DNA from: Buchnera aphidicola (Rhopalosiphum maidis)
Lineage (GTDB): Bacteria; Pseudomonadota; Gammaproteobacteria; Enterobacterales; Enterobacteriaceae
Length of the DNA stretch: 64,000 nt
NCBI RefSeq assembly: GCF_003671935.1
Contig: NZ_CP032759.1
Location: 578,930 to 642,929 of the forward strand
Direction of reading: 5' to 3'
The position numbers were made by a program, and so were the translations under genes. Under the pieces are notes generated by a model. It was not told the DNA's origin and ran no database searches. It saw nothing but the letters and a program-made list of their open reading frames with translations. This document shows positions 40,307 to 51,485 of this stretch, piece by piece (positions within the stretch are counted from its first letter, which is position 1; each line of letters opens with the position of its first letter).

Positions 40307-43123
40307 ATGAGCGATTATAAAAGTACTTTAAATTTACCTAAAACACAGTTTTCTATGCGAGCAAACCTTTCCCAAAAAGAACCAGAGATATTAAAAAATT
40401 GGTATGAAAATAATCTTTATCAATTAATAAGACAAAAAAAAGAAGGTAAAAAAATTTTTTTTCTTCATGATGGACCTCCATATGCCAATGGAAATATTCA
40501 TATTGGACATGCAGTTAATAAAATTTTAAAAGATATAATCATAAAATCAAAAAATATGTCAGGATTTGATGCTCCCTATATACCGTCTTGGGATTGTCAC
40601 GGATTACCTATTGAACAAAAAGTTGAAGAACAGATGGGCTTAAAAAGCAAAAATGTAATCACTTCAATATTTCAAAAAAAATGCAGAAAATATGCAGAAA
40701 AACAAATAAAGAAACAAAAAAAAGATTTTATTAGATTAGGTGTAATTGGAGATTGGGAAAATCCACATCTCACAATGGATTTTAAAAATGAAGCAAATAT
40801 AATTAAAACACTATCTAAAATTATTGAAAAAAAATATTTATATAAAGAATCTAAACCTATACATTGGTGTTTAAAATGTCACTCTTCTTTATCTGATGCA
40901 GAAATTGAGCATTTTCATAAAGAATCAGATTCAATTTTTGTTGCAATGAAAAATAAAAACAGTAAAATTTTTAAAAAAACGCTAAATCCTAATATATCAA
41001 ACGAAAAAGACATATATTTACCTATTTGGACAACTACACCATGGACTCTTCCATCAAGTCAAGCTATTACAGTACATCCACTTTTTGAATACCAATTAGT
41101 AGAAACTGACAAATATAATCTAATTATAGCAAAAGAATTAGTTAAAAATGTAATGAAGATTTTAAAAATAAATAATTGGAATATTTTAATTTCTTTCAAG
41201 GGTAAAGATTTAGAAGGAGAAAAATTTTTACATCCATTTTTAGAAAATACTTCTCTACCAATAATATTAGGAGAGCATGTTACTCTCGATTCAGGTACAG
41301 GAGCTGTTCATACAGCACCAGATCATGGACCAGATGATTACATAGTAAGTCAAAAATATAAAATAAAAACAATTAACTTAGTCGATTTTAAAGGTAATTA
41401 TGAAAATAACGTACATCCGAAATTAAATGGTATAAATATTTTTAAAGCCAATAAAATAATTATAGATTTATTAATTAAAGAAAATTGTTTATTACATCAT
41501 GAAATTTTAAAACATAGTTATCCGCACTGCTGGAGACATAAGACTCCCGTGATATTTAGAGCGACTGAACAATGGTTTATAAAAATAGATAGAAAAAAAC
41601 TCCGTTATAAAACTCTTGAAGAAATCAAAAAAGTGTCATGGATACCTAAATGGGGAGGGTCTAGAATAAAAGAAATGATAAAAAAAAGACCTGATTGGTG
41701 TATTTCAAGACAAAGAAAATGGGGTGTACCAATGTGTCTTTTCATAAATAAAAAAACAGGAGATATTCATCCTGAAAATAATTTATTAATGAAAAAAATA
41801 ATAAAAAAAGTAGAATTAGAAGGAATAGAAGCATGGTGGAAAATTGATTTAAAAGAAATATTAGGTGAAGCACATAGCATGTATTATCAAATGTTTGACA
41901 TATTAGATGTATGGTTCGAATCAGGAAACACCCATAGTCTAATAAAATATAAAAATAAAAAATATAGTAAGAATTGCGCAGATATGTTTTTAGAAGGTTC
42001 TGATCAACACAGAGGATGGTTCATGTCATCGTTAATCATTTCTATGTTAACAAAAAATCAATCACCGTATTCTGAAGTTTTAACTCATGGTTTCGTGGTT
42101 GATAAAAATGGTCAAAAAATGTCTAAATCTATAGGAAATACCATTAGTCCTAACGAAATAATCAAGACACTAGGAGGAGATATTTTAAGACTATGGGTAG
42201 CTTCTTCTAATTATTCTCATGATATTTCTATTTCCAACGAAATTTTGAAACGTTCTTCAGATATTTATCGAAGAATAAGAAATACAGCTCGTTTTATGTT
42301 AGCAAGCATACATGATTTTAATCCTAAAACAAATACTATTCTCAAAAAGAATATGGTTCTTTTAGATCGATGGGCTATCAGCCAAACAAAAAAAATACAA
42401 GAAGAAATTATCGAATTTTATAAACAGTACAATTTTCATGCAATTATCAAACGTTTAATGTATTTTTGCTCTATCGAGATGGGTTCTTTCTATCTTGATA
42501 TTATAAAAGACAGACAATATACTTTAAAAAAAAATAGTCAAGAACGAAGAAGTTGTCAAACAGCTATATACTATATAATTAATGCTCTTGTTCGTTGGAT
42601 AGCACCAATATTATCATTTACTGCTGATGAAATTTGGAATCACTTACCTGAAAAAAATGCTGAATACGTTTTTACAGAAGAATGGTTTAATAAATTATTT
42701 GATTTAGATGAAAATGATTTATTTAGCTATGAATTTTGGAATAATTTAATAGAAATGAAAAATGAAATAAATAAATTTCTAGAAGAAGAAATAAAAAATA
42801 AAAATATAAAAAATTCATTAGAAGCATCTTTAATACTATACGTCACTCCAGAAATAAAAGAAAAATTAAATATTTTAGGAGAAGAATTAAAATTTATATT
42901 TTTAACTTCTAAAGTTCAAATAAAGTTATACGATATAGCACCAAAAAATTCAAAAAAAAGCGAAAAAATTTCTAATTTCAAAGTTTTCTTAAAAAAAATA
43001 AAAGGAAAAAAATGTCCAAGATGTTGGCATTATAATATTTATATCAAAAAAAATGATGATGAAATTTGTACACGTTGTGTTTTAAATACGAAAGGAAAAG
43101 GTGAAAAGCGTATTTTCATATGA
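40307..43123 (+). CDS. ileS: Isoleucine-tRNA ligase
   Basis: IleS charges tRNA-Ile and edits valine. I place the start at ATG 40307, where the product begins [15 protein letters not shown] like E. coli, giving 938 residues, the same as E. coli. An in-frame ATG further upstream (40250) would overlap ribF. The HIGH motif is at 65-68 (NGNIHIGHA) and KMSKS is in [10 protein letters not shown]. The editing domain ([18 protein letters not shown]) is complete. The C-terminal zinc cysteines are in KCPRCWHY and CTRCVLN. Its stop overlaps lspA by 4 bases. Confidence 0.98.
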   Translation: MSDYKSTLNLPKTQFSMRANLSQKEPEILKNWYENNLYQLIRQKKEGKKIFFLHDGPPYANGNIHIGHAVNKILKDIIIKSKNMSGFDAPYIPSWDCHGLPIEQKVEEQMGLKSKNVITSIFQKKCRKYAEKQIKKQKKDFIRLGVIGDWENPHLTMDFKNEANIIKTLSKIIEKKYLYKESKPIHWCLKCHSSLSDAEIEHFHKESDSIFVAMKNKNSKIFKKTLNPNISNEKDIYLPIWTTTPWTLPSSQAITVHPLFEYQLVETDKYNLIIAKELVKNVMKILKINNWNILISFKGKDLEGEKFLHPFLENTSLPIILGEHVTLDSGTGAVHTAPDHGPDDYIVSQKYKIKTINLVDFKGNYENNVHPKLNGINIFKANKIIIDLLIKENCLLHHEILKHSYPHCWRHKTPVIFRATEQWFIKIDRKKLRYKTLEEIKKVSWIPKWGGSRIKEMIKKRPDWCISRQRKWGVPMCLFINKKTGDIHPENNLLMKKIIKKVELEGIEAWWKIDLKEILGEAHSMYYQMFDILDVWFESGNTHSLIKYKNKKYSKNCADMFLEGSDQHRGWFMSSLIISMLTKNQSPYSEVLTHGFVVDKNGQKMSKSIGNTISPNEIIKTLGGDILRLWVASSNYSHDISISNEILKRSSDIYRRIRNTARFMLASIHDFNPKTNTILKKNMVLLDRWAISQTKKIQEEIIEFYKQYNFHAIIKRLMYFCSIEMGSFYLDIIKDRQYTLKKNSQERRSCQTAIYYIINALVRWIAPILSFTADEIWNHLPEKNAEYVFTEEWFNKLFDLDENDLFSYEFWNNLIEMKNEINKFLEEEIKNKNIKNSLEASLILYVTPEIKEKLNILGEELKFIFLTSKVQIKLYDIAPKNSKKSEKISNFKVFLKKIKGKKCPRCWHYNIYIKKNDDEICTRCVLNTKGKGEKRIFI

Positions 43124-43602
43124 AGAAAAAATACTACTTTGAGAAAAACTATGGGATTTATATCGCTATAATATTATTTATAATAACAATAGATTTTTAT
43201 AGCAAAAAATGGATTTTAAATAATTTAAATATATATGAAAAACAAAAAATTTTTTTCATATTAAATTTATTTCATGTGCATAATTTTGGAGCAGCGTTTA
43301 GTATTCTATCAAATCAAAACGGATGGCAAAAATATTTTCTATTAATATTTAGTAGTATTACTATAATAATAATATTAAAAATAATTTTAAAATTTAAAAA
43401 AGATAAAAATAAAATTCTTTCTTATTCTTTTATTCTTTCAGGAGCAATAGCAAATCTAATAGATCGTATTAATTATGGATTTGTAGTAGATTTTATTGAT
43501 TTGCACATTAAAGATTGGCATTTTGCAACATTTAATATAGCTGATTTCAGTATATTTATTGGTATGATTATGATTATGAAGAATAATTATTATAATTCTT
43601 GA
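43120..43602 (+). CDS. lspA: Lipoprotein signal peptidase (signal peptidase II)
   Basis: LspA cleaves the signal peptide of diacylglyceryl-modified prolipoproteins in the inner membrane. Four hydrophobic helices are visible. The catalytic aspartates fall in [16 protein letters not shown] and [11 protein letters not shown], and [10 protein letters not shown] is the other family block. Length is 160 against 164. It overlaps ileS by 4 bases; E. coli fkpB, which normally follows, is missing, and ispH is next. Confidence 0.97.
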   Translation: MKKKYYFEKNYGIYIAIILFIITIDFYSKKWILNNLNIYEKQKIFFILNLFHVHNFGAAFSILSNQNGWQKYFLLIFSSITIIIILKIILKFKKDKNKILSYSFILSGAIANLIDRINYGFVVDFIDLHIKDWHFATFNIADFSIFIGMIMIMKNNYYNS

Positions 43603-43671
43603 TTAATCTATAATTCATTTTTAATTATAAAAAATAAATTTTTTGTAACTAAATATAATTTGAGAAAAATA

Positions 43672-44625
43672 GTGAACATTATATTAGCTAATCCAAGAGG
43701 TTTTTGTGCAGGCGTTAAAAGAGCTATTTTAATGGTTGAAAATGCTCTAAAAATTTATAAAAAAACTATTTATGTTCAGCATGAACTAGTACATAATCAA
43801 TATGTTATAGAAAAACTACGTCAAAAAGGAGTAGTTTTCGTCGAAAATATTGCGGATATTCCAAATAATTCAATAGTAGTTTTTTCAGCACACGGAGTAT
43901 CAAAAAAAATAAAAAAAAAAGCTATAAAAAAAAAATTAACAATACTAAATGCAACTTGTCCATTAGTGACAAAAGTACATTTAGAAGTTTCAAAATCAAG
44001 TAAAAAAAACATAGAAACAATCCTAATTGGTCATAAAGGACATCCTGAAGTTATTGGCACAATTGGTCAATATGATAATAAAAAAGAGAAAATACATCTT
44101 ATTGAATCAATAGAAGATGTAAATAAATTATCGATTAAAATCGATAAAAAATTAAAATTTTTTACACAAACAACCTTATCTATAAAAAAAACTCAATCTA
44201 TTATTTTAGCTTTAAAAAAGAAGTTTTTAAATATATCTGGTCCTAAAAAAGAAGATATATGTTATGCAACAACAAATCGACAAAATGCAATTATTAAACT
44301 ATCAAAAATAACTGATATAATACTCGTAATCGGTTCTAAAAATTCTTCTAATTCTAATCGTCTCGCTGAATTAGGAAAAGAAACAGGTGTATTTACGAAA
44401 CAAATTGAATCATTTTCTGATATTAGAAACGAATGGTTTAAAAATAAAAAAAATATTGGTATTACAGCTGGTGCTTCAGCACCCGATATATTAGTAAAGC
44501 AAGTAATTAAATATTTAAAAACACTAGGTTTTAATAATCCACCAAAAGAAATTTTGGGAGATAAAGAAAAAACAATTTTTAAAATACCTAAAAATTTAAT
44601 ATATGTAAAAAAATTAGAAAAATAA
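43672..44625 (+). CDS. ispH: 4-hydroxy-3-methylbut-2-enyl diphosphate reductase
   Basis: IspH (LytB) makes IPP and DMAPP at the end of the non-mevalonate pathway using a 4Fe-4S cluster. I choose the GTG at 43672, which gives MNIILANPRGFCAG and 317 residues (E. coli 316); a TTG at 43660 in the same frame would add MRKI. The three cluster cysteines are Cys12 (RGFCAGV) and those in LNATCPLV and DICYATTNRQNA. A stretch coding for SKKIKKKAIKKKL contains two A10 runs (43911-43920 and 43926-43935), both in frame. The ispH stop is 4 bases before dapB. Confidence 0.96.
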   Translation: MNIILANPRGFCAGVKRAILMVENALKIYKKTIYVQHELVHNQYVIEKLRQKGVVFVENIADIPNNSIVVFSAHGVSKKIKKKAIKKKLTILNATCPLVTKVHLEVSKSSKKNIETILIGHKGHPEVIGTIGQYDNKKEKIHLIESIEDVNKLSIKIDKKLKFFTQTTLSIKKTQSIILALKKKFLNISGPKKEDICYATTNRQNAIIKLSKITDIILVIGSKNSSNSNRLAELGKETGVFTKQIESFSDIRNEWFKNKKNIGITAGASAPDILVKQVIKYLKTLGFNNPPKEILGDKEKTIFKIPKNLIYVKKLEK

Positions 44626-44629
44626 TATT

Positions 44630-45451
44630 ATGAAAAAAAAAATAACTCGTATTGCAATTACTGGTGCTACAGGTCGCATGGGTCAGGTTTTAGTTAAAGA
44701 AATACAAAAAAACAAAAATACTATTTTAACTGCTGCATTAGTAAAAAAAAATCATCTGTTAATTGGTCAAGATATAGGAGATAGCATTGGAATTGGTACA
44801 ATAGGAGTATCTATTAACAATACTATAAATATAGAAAAAAATAAATTTGATGTTTTAATTGATTTTACACAACCCAACAGTACTCTACATTTTTTAGAAA
44901 AATGTTGTAAATTCAAAAAAAATATTATTATAGGAACAACTGGTTTTTCAAATGAAGAAATCAAAACTATACATTCATATTCTAAAAAAATAGCTCTAAT
45001 GATTTCATCAAATTTTAGTCTTGGAATAAATTTACTTTGTCAATTAATTCAAAAAACCACTAAAGTTTTAGGAAATAGTTCAGATATTGATATTATAGAA
45101 TTTCATCACCGAAATAAAATAGACATACCTTCAGGAACTGCATTAACTATTGGAGAAACTATATCAAAAGTTATGAACTGGGAATTAAATAAACATTCTT
45201 TATATTATAAGAAAGGGATTACAAAAAAAATTAGAGAAACAAAAAAAATTGGTTTTTCTAGCATCAGATCAGGAAATATTATCGGAAAACATACTGTTTT
45301 ATTTTCAAATTCTAGTGAAGAAATCAAAATTACTCATAGTGCTTTTAATAGAAAATCTTTTGCTAAAGGTGCTATTGAAGCAGCTATATGGATTCATGAA
45401 AAAAATCAAGGATTATTTAATATGAAAGATATGATAAAAGATAAATTTTAA
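44630..45451 (+). CDS. dapB: 4-hydroxy-tetrahydrodipicolinate reductase
   Basis: DapB catalyses a committed step towards diaminopimelate and lysine, needed for peptidoglycan and for the host's essential amino acid supply. The Rossmann motif is GATGRMGQ and the active-site region is HHRNKIDIPSGTA with the catalytic His and Lys. Length is 273, as in E. coli. The start ATG is followed at once by ten As (44633-44642), in frame, encoding KKK plus the start of Ile. It is the last gene of the ribF-ileS-lspA-ispH-dapB run. Confidence 0.98.
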   Translation: MKKKITRIAITGATGRMGQVLVKEIQKNKNTILTAALVKKNHLLIGQDIGDSIGIGTIGVSINNTINIEKNKFDVLIDFTQPNSTLHFLEKCCKFKKNIIIGTTGFSNEEIKTIHSYSKKIALMISSNFSLGINLLCQLIQKTTKVLGNSSDIDIIEFHHRNKIDIPSGTALTIGETISKVMNWELNKHSLYYKKGITKKIRETKKIGFSSIRSGNIIGKHTVLFSNSSEEIKITHSAFNRKSFAKGAIEAAIWIHEKNQGLFNMKDMIKDKF

Positions 45452-45620
45452 ATTAATCATCTTAATAAAATCTTATAAATATAAATATCTATTACGATAA
45501 TAGACAAAAATATTAATTTTAGTTAAAATAAAATACAATTTTTTTTCATTATTTTTTAAAAATCCTGTGCTTATATGCAAAATTTAATTAATCTTTAAAA
45601 CTTTTTTAATGGAGGATGCT

Positions 45621-46766
45621 TTGGGACAATTAGCAGTACTAGTTTTAGAAGATGGAACTAGATTTCATGGACGTTCTATTGGAGCCAAGGGGACAACTGT
45701 AGGCGAAGTTGTTTTTAATACATCAATAACTGGGTATCAAGAAATTATTACCGATCCTTCTTATTCACATCAAATTGTAACATTAACTCATCCTCACATT
45801 GGAAACATAGGTACTAATCACAACGATGAAGAGTCTTCTAGAATTCACATAAGAGGACTAATTATCCGTGATATGTCACCAATATCAAGTAACTATCGCA
45901 GCGAAAAAAATTTTTCTGATTACTTAAAAGAAAATAATATTGTTGCAATATCTGATATTGATACAAGAAAATTAACACGAATTTTACGTATAAAAGGTTC
46001 ACAAAATGGATGTATTATAGAAGATAAAAAAGAAAACTATAGTATAGCATATCAAAAAGCAAAAAATTTTTTAAGCTTACAAGGATTAGATTTAGCTAAA
46101 AAAGTTAGTACTAAATCTATCTATAATTGGGATAAAGGAAGCTTTTTTATTAATGAAAAAAACAATTCCCTTGAAGGGAAAAAAAATTTTTTATTCCATA
46201 TAATTGTATATGACTTTGGAGTTAAAAGAAATATATTACGTATGCTTGTAGATAGAGGATGCTATTTAACTGTAGTACCAGCCAAAACAGATCCTAAAAC
46301 AGTCTTAAATTTACGTCCTGATGGAATTTTTTTATCTAATGGTCCAGGTGATCCTAGACCATGTAATTATGCTATTTATGCTATTCAATACTTCTTAAAA
46401 ATCAATATCCCTATTTTTGGAATTTGTTTAGGACATCAGCTTCTTGCATTAGCTAGTGGAGCAAATATTATCAAAATGAAATTTGGTCATCACGGTGCAA
46501 ATCACCCTGTAAAAGAAATTAAAACAAATCGAGTAATAATTACCTCTCAAAATCATAGTTTTACTGTAGATACAAATAACATGCCAAATAATATTGCTAT
46601 AACACATAGTTCACTTTTTGACGGAACATTACAAGGCCTTCGTTTAACTAATAAACCAGCTTTTAGTTTTCAAGGACACCCAGAAGCCAGTCCGGGTCCA
46701 CATGATGCTTCATCTTTATTTGATCATTTTATTAAATTACTCAATCAAGTAAAATTCAGTAATTAA
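45621..46766 (+). CDS. carA: Carbamoyl-phosphate synthase small subunit
   Basis: CarA is the glutaminase subunit feeding ammonia to CarB for carbamoyl phosphate, shared by arginine and pyrimidine synthesis. The nucleophile is the Cys in [10 protein letters not shown], with the His and Glu in [11 protein letters not shown] choose TTG 45621 as start: it stands 5 bases after a GGAGG ribosome site (45611-45615) and gives 381 residues beginning [12 protein letters not shown], close to E. coli (382). An in-frame ATG at 45609 overlaps that ribosome site and would have none of its own. carB starts 13 bases after the stop. Confidence 0.96.
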   Translation: MGQLAVLVLEDGTRFHGRSIGAKGTTVGEVVFNTSITGYQEIITDPSYSHQIVTLTHPHIGNIGTNHNDEESSRIHIRGLIIRDMSPISSNYRSEKNFSDYLKENNIVAISDIDTRKLTRILRIKGSQNGCIIEDKKENYSIAYQKAKNFLSLQGLDLAKKVSTKSIYNWDKGSFFINEKNNSLEGKKNFLFHIIVYDFGVKRNILRMLVDRGCYLTVVPAKTDPKTVLNLRPDGIFLSNGPGDPRPCNYAIYAIQYFLKINIPIFGICLGHQLLALASGANIIKMKFGHHGANHPVKEIKTNRVIITSQNHSFTVDTNNMPNNIAITHSSLFDGTLQGLRLTNKPAFSFQGHPEASPGPHDASSLFDHFIKLLNQVKFSN

Positions 46767-46779
46767 TTAGGGAAAAAAA

Positions 46780-49700
46780 ATGCCTAAATCTACTGATATA
46801 AAATCAATTTTAATTCTTGGTGCAGGTCCAATAGTTATCGGACAAGCATGTGAATTTGATTATTCAGGTGCACAAGCATGCAAAGCACTAAAAGAAGAAG
46901 GTTACAAAATCATTCTTGTAAATTCAAATCCAGCAACTATTATGACTGATCCTTGCATGGCAGATGCTACATATATTGAACCTATTCATTGGAAAATAGT
47001 TAAAAAAATTATAGAAAAAGAACAACCTGATGCATTACTACCTACTATGGGTGGGCAAACTGCATTGAATTGTACTCTAGAATTAGATCGAAGAGGTATC
47101 CTAAAAGAATTTCATGTAAAAATAATAGGTGCAACTATTAATGCAATCAATAAAGCAGAAGATAGAAAATTATTTGAAGATTCTATGAAAAAACTAAATC
47201 TCAAAACTGCAAAATGCGGAATTGCACATAATATTCAAGAAGCATTATCTGTTTTAAAAAACGTAGGTTTTCCATGTATTATTCGTCCTTCCTTTACTAT
47301 GGGTGGACATGGTGGAGGAATTGCCTATAATCAAGAAGAATTTGATGATATTTGCGAAAGAGGATTGAAATTATCTCCTACTACTGAACTCTTAATTGAT
47401 GAATCATTAATTGGTTGGAAAGAATATGAGATGGAAGTCGTAAGAGATAAAAATAACAATTGTATCATTGTATGTTCAATTGAAAATTTAGATCCAATGG
47501 GTATTCATACTGGAGATTCAATTACGATAGCACCAGCACAAACTTTAAGTGATAAAGAATATCAAATGATGAGAAACGCTTCTATGTCAATTTTACGAGA
47601 AATAGGAGTAGAAACAGGAGGTTCGAATGTACAATTTGCAATTAATCCAAAAGATGGTCGTATGATTGTAATTGAAATGAATCCTCGAGTTTCTCGTTCT
47701 TCTGCTTTAGCTTCTAAAGCAACTGGTTTCCCAATTGCAAAAATAGCGGCTAAATTAGCTGTAGGATATACATTAGATGAACTAGCTAATGACATAACAG
47801 GAATGAATACCACAGCATCTTTTGAACCATCAATAGATTATATAGTAACTAAGATTCCTAGATTTAATTTTGAAAAATTTTTAGGATGTAACGACAGACT
47901 GACTACGCAAATGAAATCTGTTGGAGAAGTAATGGCAATAGGACGAACGTTTCAAGAATCTATACAAAAAGCTATTTGTGGATTAGAAATTGGAGCAAGT
48001 GGTTTTGATTCTAAGGTATCATTTTTAGATAACAAGCAACATCTAATCAAAATCAGACATGAACTAAAAGATGCGGGAGCTGAACGAATTTGGTATATAG
48101 GTGACGCATTTCGCGCCGGAATGTCCGTAAATGAAGTTTTTGAATTAACATCTATTGATCCTTGGTTTCTTGTTCAAATTCAAGAAATTATTTTATTAGA
48201 GAAAAAAATCACACACAATGGATTTGTTGGATTAAATTATAGTTTCTTTTATTTTATTAAAAGAAAAGGTTTTTCAGACTTACGTATAGCAATTTTAACT
48301 AAGAAAAAAGAAGAAGAAATACGTCAACTTCGATATGAATTAAATTTACATCCTGTCTACAAACGCATTGATACTTGTTCAGCTGAATTTTCGACTGAAA
48401 CGGCATATATGTATTCAACATGGGAAGATGAATGTGAATCTTATCCAACAAAAAATACCCAGAAAATTATTGTTATAGGTGGAGGACCTAATAGAATAGG
48501 ACAAGGAATAGAATTTGATTATTGTTGTGTTCATGCAGCTCAAGCTTTAAGAGAAGATGGTTTCGAAGCAATTATGATAAATTGTAATCCAGAAACTGTA
48601 TCTACAGACTACGATATTTCTGATCGACTTTATTTTGAACCCATCACATTAGAAAACGTTTTAGAAATAGTTAGAATTGAAAATCCAAAAGGAGTAATTA
48701 TTCAATATGGAGGTCAAACACCATTAAAATTAGCACGTCAATTTGAAAAAGAAGGTATACCAATTATTGGAACTAATCCCGATGCAATTGATAAAGCAGA
48801 AGATCGCAATCGTTTTCAAAAAATTGTAACTAAATTAAAATTAAAACAACCTTTAAATGCAACTGTACTAAATTTAGAAGAAGCTCATAGAAAAGCCATA
48901 GAAATTGGTTACCCTATTATGGTTCGTCCATCTTATGTATTAGGTGGTAGGGCAATGGAAATTGTCTATGAACCATGTGATTTAGATAACTATTTTAAAA
49001 AAATTTTAAAAAATAATAACGTCACTCCAATTTTATTAGATCAATATTTAAACTACGCTATAGAAGTAGATGTAGATGCAATATGTGATGGAGAAAATGT
49101 ATTAATTGGAGGTATAATGGAACACATTGAGCAAGCTGGAGTACATTCTGGAGACTCCGCATGTTCCTTACCAGCATATACGTTAACAAACAAAATTCAA
49201 GATGAAATTAGAAAACAAGTTAAAAAATTAGCTTTTGAATTATCAGTAAAGGGTTTAATGAATGTACAATTTGCTATAAAAAACAATGAAATATATATTA
49301 TCGAAGTTAATCCGAGAGCTGCTCGTACAGTACCATTTATATCAAAAGCAACAGGATTAGCACTTGCTAAAATTTCTGTTCGTGTAATGTATGGAAAAAC
49401 TCTATCAGAACAAGGATTTTATAAAGAAGTCATACCATCTTATTTTTCAGTAAAAGAAGCAGTTCTTCCTTTCGATAAATTCCAAGGCGTAGATCCTATA
49501 TTAGGTCCTGAAATGCGTTCTACAGGTGAAGTTATGGGAATAGGAAAAAATTTTTCAGAAGCATTTTCTAAAGCAATGTTAGGTGCTCATACAAATATGA
49601 AAAGATCAGGTCGTGTTCTTCTTTCAGTAAGAGATGATGACAAAAATAGCATTGTAAATTTAGCAGTTAAACTACAGAAATTTGGTTTTAAAATAGATGC

Positions 49701-50013
49701 TACCAAAGGTACCTCTATGTCATTAAAAAAATCTGGAATTATATCTCGATTAGTGAACAAAGTTCATGAAGGTAGACCTCATATACAAGACCGTTTAAAA
49801 AACGGAGAATATTCCTATATAGTAAACACGACGTCTTGTCATCAGGGAATGAAAGATTCTAAATTAATATGTCGTAGCGCTTTACAATATAAAGTACATT
49901 ATGATACTACTATTAACGGAGCTTTCGCAACTGTTATGGCATTAAACGAAGATCCAACAGAAAATATTATATCTTTACAAGAAATTCACAAAAAAATAAA
50001 TTTAATTCATTAA
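46780..50013 (+). CDS. carB: Carbamoyl-phosphate synthase large subunit
   Basis: CarB makes carbamoyl phosphate from bicarbonate, ammonia and two ATP. The two homologous ATP-grasp halves are both intact: the carboxyphosphate half (1-400; [21 protein letters not shown]) and the carbamoyl phosphate half (about 550-935; [34 protein letters not shown]). An oligomerisation domain lies between them, and the C-terminal MGS-fold allosteric domain (about 936-1077) is present, so control by ornithine and UMP may persist. Length is 1077 against 1073. It is in the carAB operon. Confidence 0.98.
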   Translation: MPKSTDIKSILILGAGPIVIGQACEFDYSGAQACKALKEEGYKIILVNSNPATIMTDPCMADATYIEPIHWKIVKKIIEKEQPDALLPTMGGQTALNCTLELDRRGILKEFHVKIIGATINAINKAEDRKLFEDSMKKLNLKTAKCGIAHNIQEALSVLKNVGFPCIIRPSFTMGGHGGGIAYNQEEFDDICERGLKLSPTTELLIDESLIGWKEYEMEVVRDKNNNCIIVCSIENLDPMGIHTGDSITIAPAQTLSDKEYQMMRNASMSILREIGVETGGSNVQFAINPKDGRMIVIEMNPRVSRSSALASKATGFPIAKIAAKLAVGYTLDELANDITGMNTTASFEPSIDYIVTKIPRFNFEKFLGCNDRLTTQMKSVGEVMAIGRTFQESIQKAICGLEIGASGFDSKVSFLDNKQHLIKIRHELKDAGAERIWYIGDAFRAGMSVNEVFELTSIDPWFLVQIQEIILLEKKITHNGFVGLNYSFFYFIKRKGFSDLRIAILTKKKEEEIRQLRYELNLHPVYKRIDTCSAEFSTETAYMYSTWEDECESYPTKNTQKIIVIGGGPNRIGQGIEFDYCCVHAAQALREDGFEAIMINCNPETVSTDYDISDRLYFEPITLENVLEIVRIENPKGVIIQYGGQTPLKLARQFEKEGIPIIGTNPDAIDKAEDRNRFQKIVTKLKLKQPLNATVLNLEEAHRKAIEIGYPIMVRPSYVLGGRAMEIVYEPCDLDNYFKKILKNNNVTPILLDQYLNYAIEVDVDAICDGENVLIGGIMEHIEQAGVHSGDSACSLPAYTLTNKIQDEIRKQVKKLAFELSVKGLMNVQFAIKNNEIYIIEVNPRAARTVPFISKATGLALAKISVRVMYGKTLSEQGFYKEVIPSYFSVKEAVLPFDKFQGVDPILGPEMRSTGEVMGIGKNFSEAFSKAMLGAHTNMKRSGRVLLSVRDDDKNSIVNLAVKLQKFGFKIDATKGTSMSLKKSGIISRLVNKVHEGRPHIQDRLKNGEYSYIVNTTSCHQGMKDSKLICRSALQYKVHYDTTINGAFATVMALNEDPTENIISLQEIHKKINLIH

Positions 50014-50038
50014 AAAAAAATTAAATTTACAATTTTTT

Positions 50039-50064
50039 ATAAATATGTTGTAAAACATATTTAT
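50039..50064 (+). terminator. Hairpin after carB
   Basis: ATAAATATGTT (50039-50049) and AACATATTTAT (50054-50064) are perfect complements of 11 base pairs around a GTAA loop, followed by AATTTTAAATTT. It lies between carB and folA on the same strand. The stem is almost all A-T, so it would be a weak terminator. Confidence 0.45.
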
Positions 50065-50095
50065 AATTTTAAATTTATAAAAAACGTAAATTAAG

Positions 50096-50581
50096 ATGAA
50101 AATTAGTTTAATTGCAGCCATTTCAAACAATTTAGTTATTGGAAATAATAATAAAATACCTTGGTATCTTCCAGAAGATCTAAAATGGTTTAGAAAAAAT
50201 ACACTACATAAAAATGTTATTATGGGACGTTTTACATGGGAATCTATTTTAAACAATCCCTTGCCAATGCGAACAAATATTGTTATTAGTCGAAAAAAAA
50301 TTATAAAAAAAGGCATTATATGGGCCAATTCAATATCTAAAGCTTTAATCTACTCTAAATATGATAAAGAAATTATGGTCATTGGAGGATCAGAAATATA
50401 TAAACAAATGTTATTCTATGCGAATAAACTATATTTAACGCATGTAGATTTTAATGGAATTGGTGATACTTATTTTCCTCAGTATAAGACATGTAAATCT
50501 TGGAAAACGACATTTAAAAAACAATATTTTAAAGATAAAAATAATCCTTATAATTTTTGTTTTGAAATTTTATCGAGATAA
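50096..50581 (+). CDS. folA: Dihydrofolate reductase
   Basis: FolA reduces dihydrofolate to tetrahydrofolate with NADPH. The N-terminal block ISLIAAISNNLVIGNNNKIP and the WYLPEDLKWF segment are typical; the acidic catalytic residue is Asp28, matching Asp27 in E. coli. The NADPH-site GRFTWESI and MVIGGSEIYKQ are also visible. Length is 161 against 159. With folC and folE it makes three folate genes in this window. It converges on apaH. Confidence 0.98.
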   Translation: MKISLIAAISNNLVIGNNNKIPWYLPEDLKWFRKNTLHKNVIMGRFTWESILNNPLPMRTNIVISRKKIIKKGIIWANSISKALIYSKYDKEIMVIGGSEIYKQMLFYANKLYLTHVDFNGIGDTYFPQYKTCKSWKTTFKKQYFKDKNNPYNFCFEILSR

Positions 50582-50594
50582 AAAATACATTAAC

Positions 50595-50618
50595 TAAATA
50601 AAAAACATTTTTTATTTA
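50595..50618. terminator. A-T hairpin between convergent folA and apaH
   Basis: TAAATAAAAAA (50595-50605) and TTTTTTATTTA (50608-50618) are complementary; allowing for a 4-base loop, about 10 A-U pairs can form. It is followed by ATTTTAA. Its position between two stop codons supports a role in ending both genes, although an all-A-U stem is weak. Confidence 0.4.
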
Positions 50619-50621
50619 ATT

Positions 50622-51443
50622 TTAACTGTTTCTTTCTTGAAAAGATTGAGAAAAATATTTCTTATCTTCCCATCGAAACATAGTTAATTCTCCTCCCCAA
50701 CAACAACCATTATCTAATGGAAAAAATGGTTGAGATACTTGAGTCCCTTTTAAAGAAGACCAGTGTCCAAAAAAAACTGAATATTCTTTTGAAAAAGAAT
50801 GCGACATTTTAAACCATGGTATCAAAGGATATTTGACTAGATTAGGTGATTTTTTACAAGAAAAATTTAATTTACCATCAGGATAACAATATCTCATACG
50901 TGTAAAAACATTTATGCTATATCGTAATCGATCTAATGTATTTAAATTCACATTCCAATGATTAATATTATTGTTAAAAACAGATTTTAAGAATGAAGAA
51001 TAATTTTCACCCGATAAATGTTCTTCGATTTCTAATGCATATTTTTTTGCTGTATCAATATCCCATTTAGGACTAATACCAGCATGTGAAACAATAATTT
51101 TTCGTTTTTCATCAATTTTTAAAATAGATTGACATCGTAACCAATTAATTAATTCTACATTATCTTTAGCAGACAAAAATTCATCAAAACAATTTTCTTT
51201 TTTGTTTTCTTTAACACCAGCATGTACTGCAATCAAATTTAAATCATGATTTCCAAGTATTATTTTTACTCGTTTTTTTAAAGAATAAAGATATCTAATT
51301 ACTTTAAGAGAATTTGGTCCTCTAGATACTAAATCACCTGCAATCCATAAATAATCTTTTTGATCGTTAAAAAAAGTTTTTTTTAAAAGTAACTTTAATT
51401 CTTTATAACAACCATGAATGTCACTAATAATATATATACTCAT
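50622..51443 (-). CDS. apaH: Bis(5'-nucleosyl)-tetraphosphatase, symmetrical
   Basis: ApaH hydrolyses Ap4A to two ADP and, in E. coli, can remove Np4 caps from RNA. It is a metallophosphoesterase with the signature set DIHGCYKEL, GDLVSRGPNS and LGNHDLNLIAVHAG. Length is 273 against 280. It follows rsmA on the same strand after 42 bases; E. coli apaG, which normally stands between them, is missing. Confidence 0.97.
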   Translation of the reverse strand: MSIYIISDIHGCYKELKLLLKKTFFNDQKDYLWIAGDLVSRGPNSLKVIRYLYSLKKRVKIILGNHDLNLIAVHAGVKENKKENCFDEFLSAKDNVELINWLRCQSILKIDEKRKIIVSHAGISPKWDIDTAKKYALEIEEHLSGENYSSFLKSVFNNNINHWNVNLNTLDRLRYSINVFTRMRYCYPDGKLNFSCKKSPNLVKYPLIPWFKMSHSFSKEYSVFFGHWSSLKGTQVSQPFFPLDNGCCWGGELTMFRWEDKKYFSQSFQERNS

Positions 51444-51485
51444 ATTTTTTTCACTTTTTAAAAAGAAAATAATTAAATAAAATTT

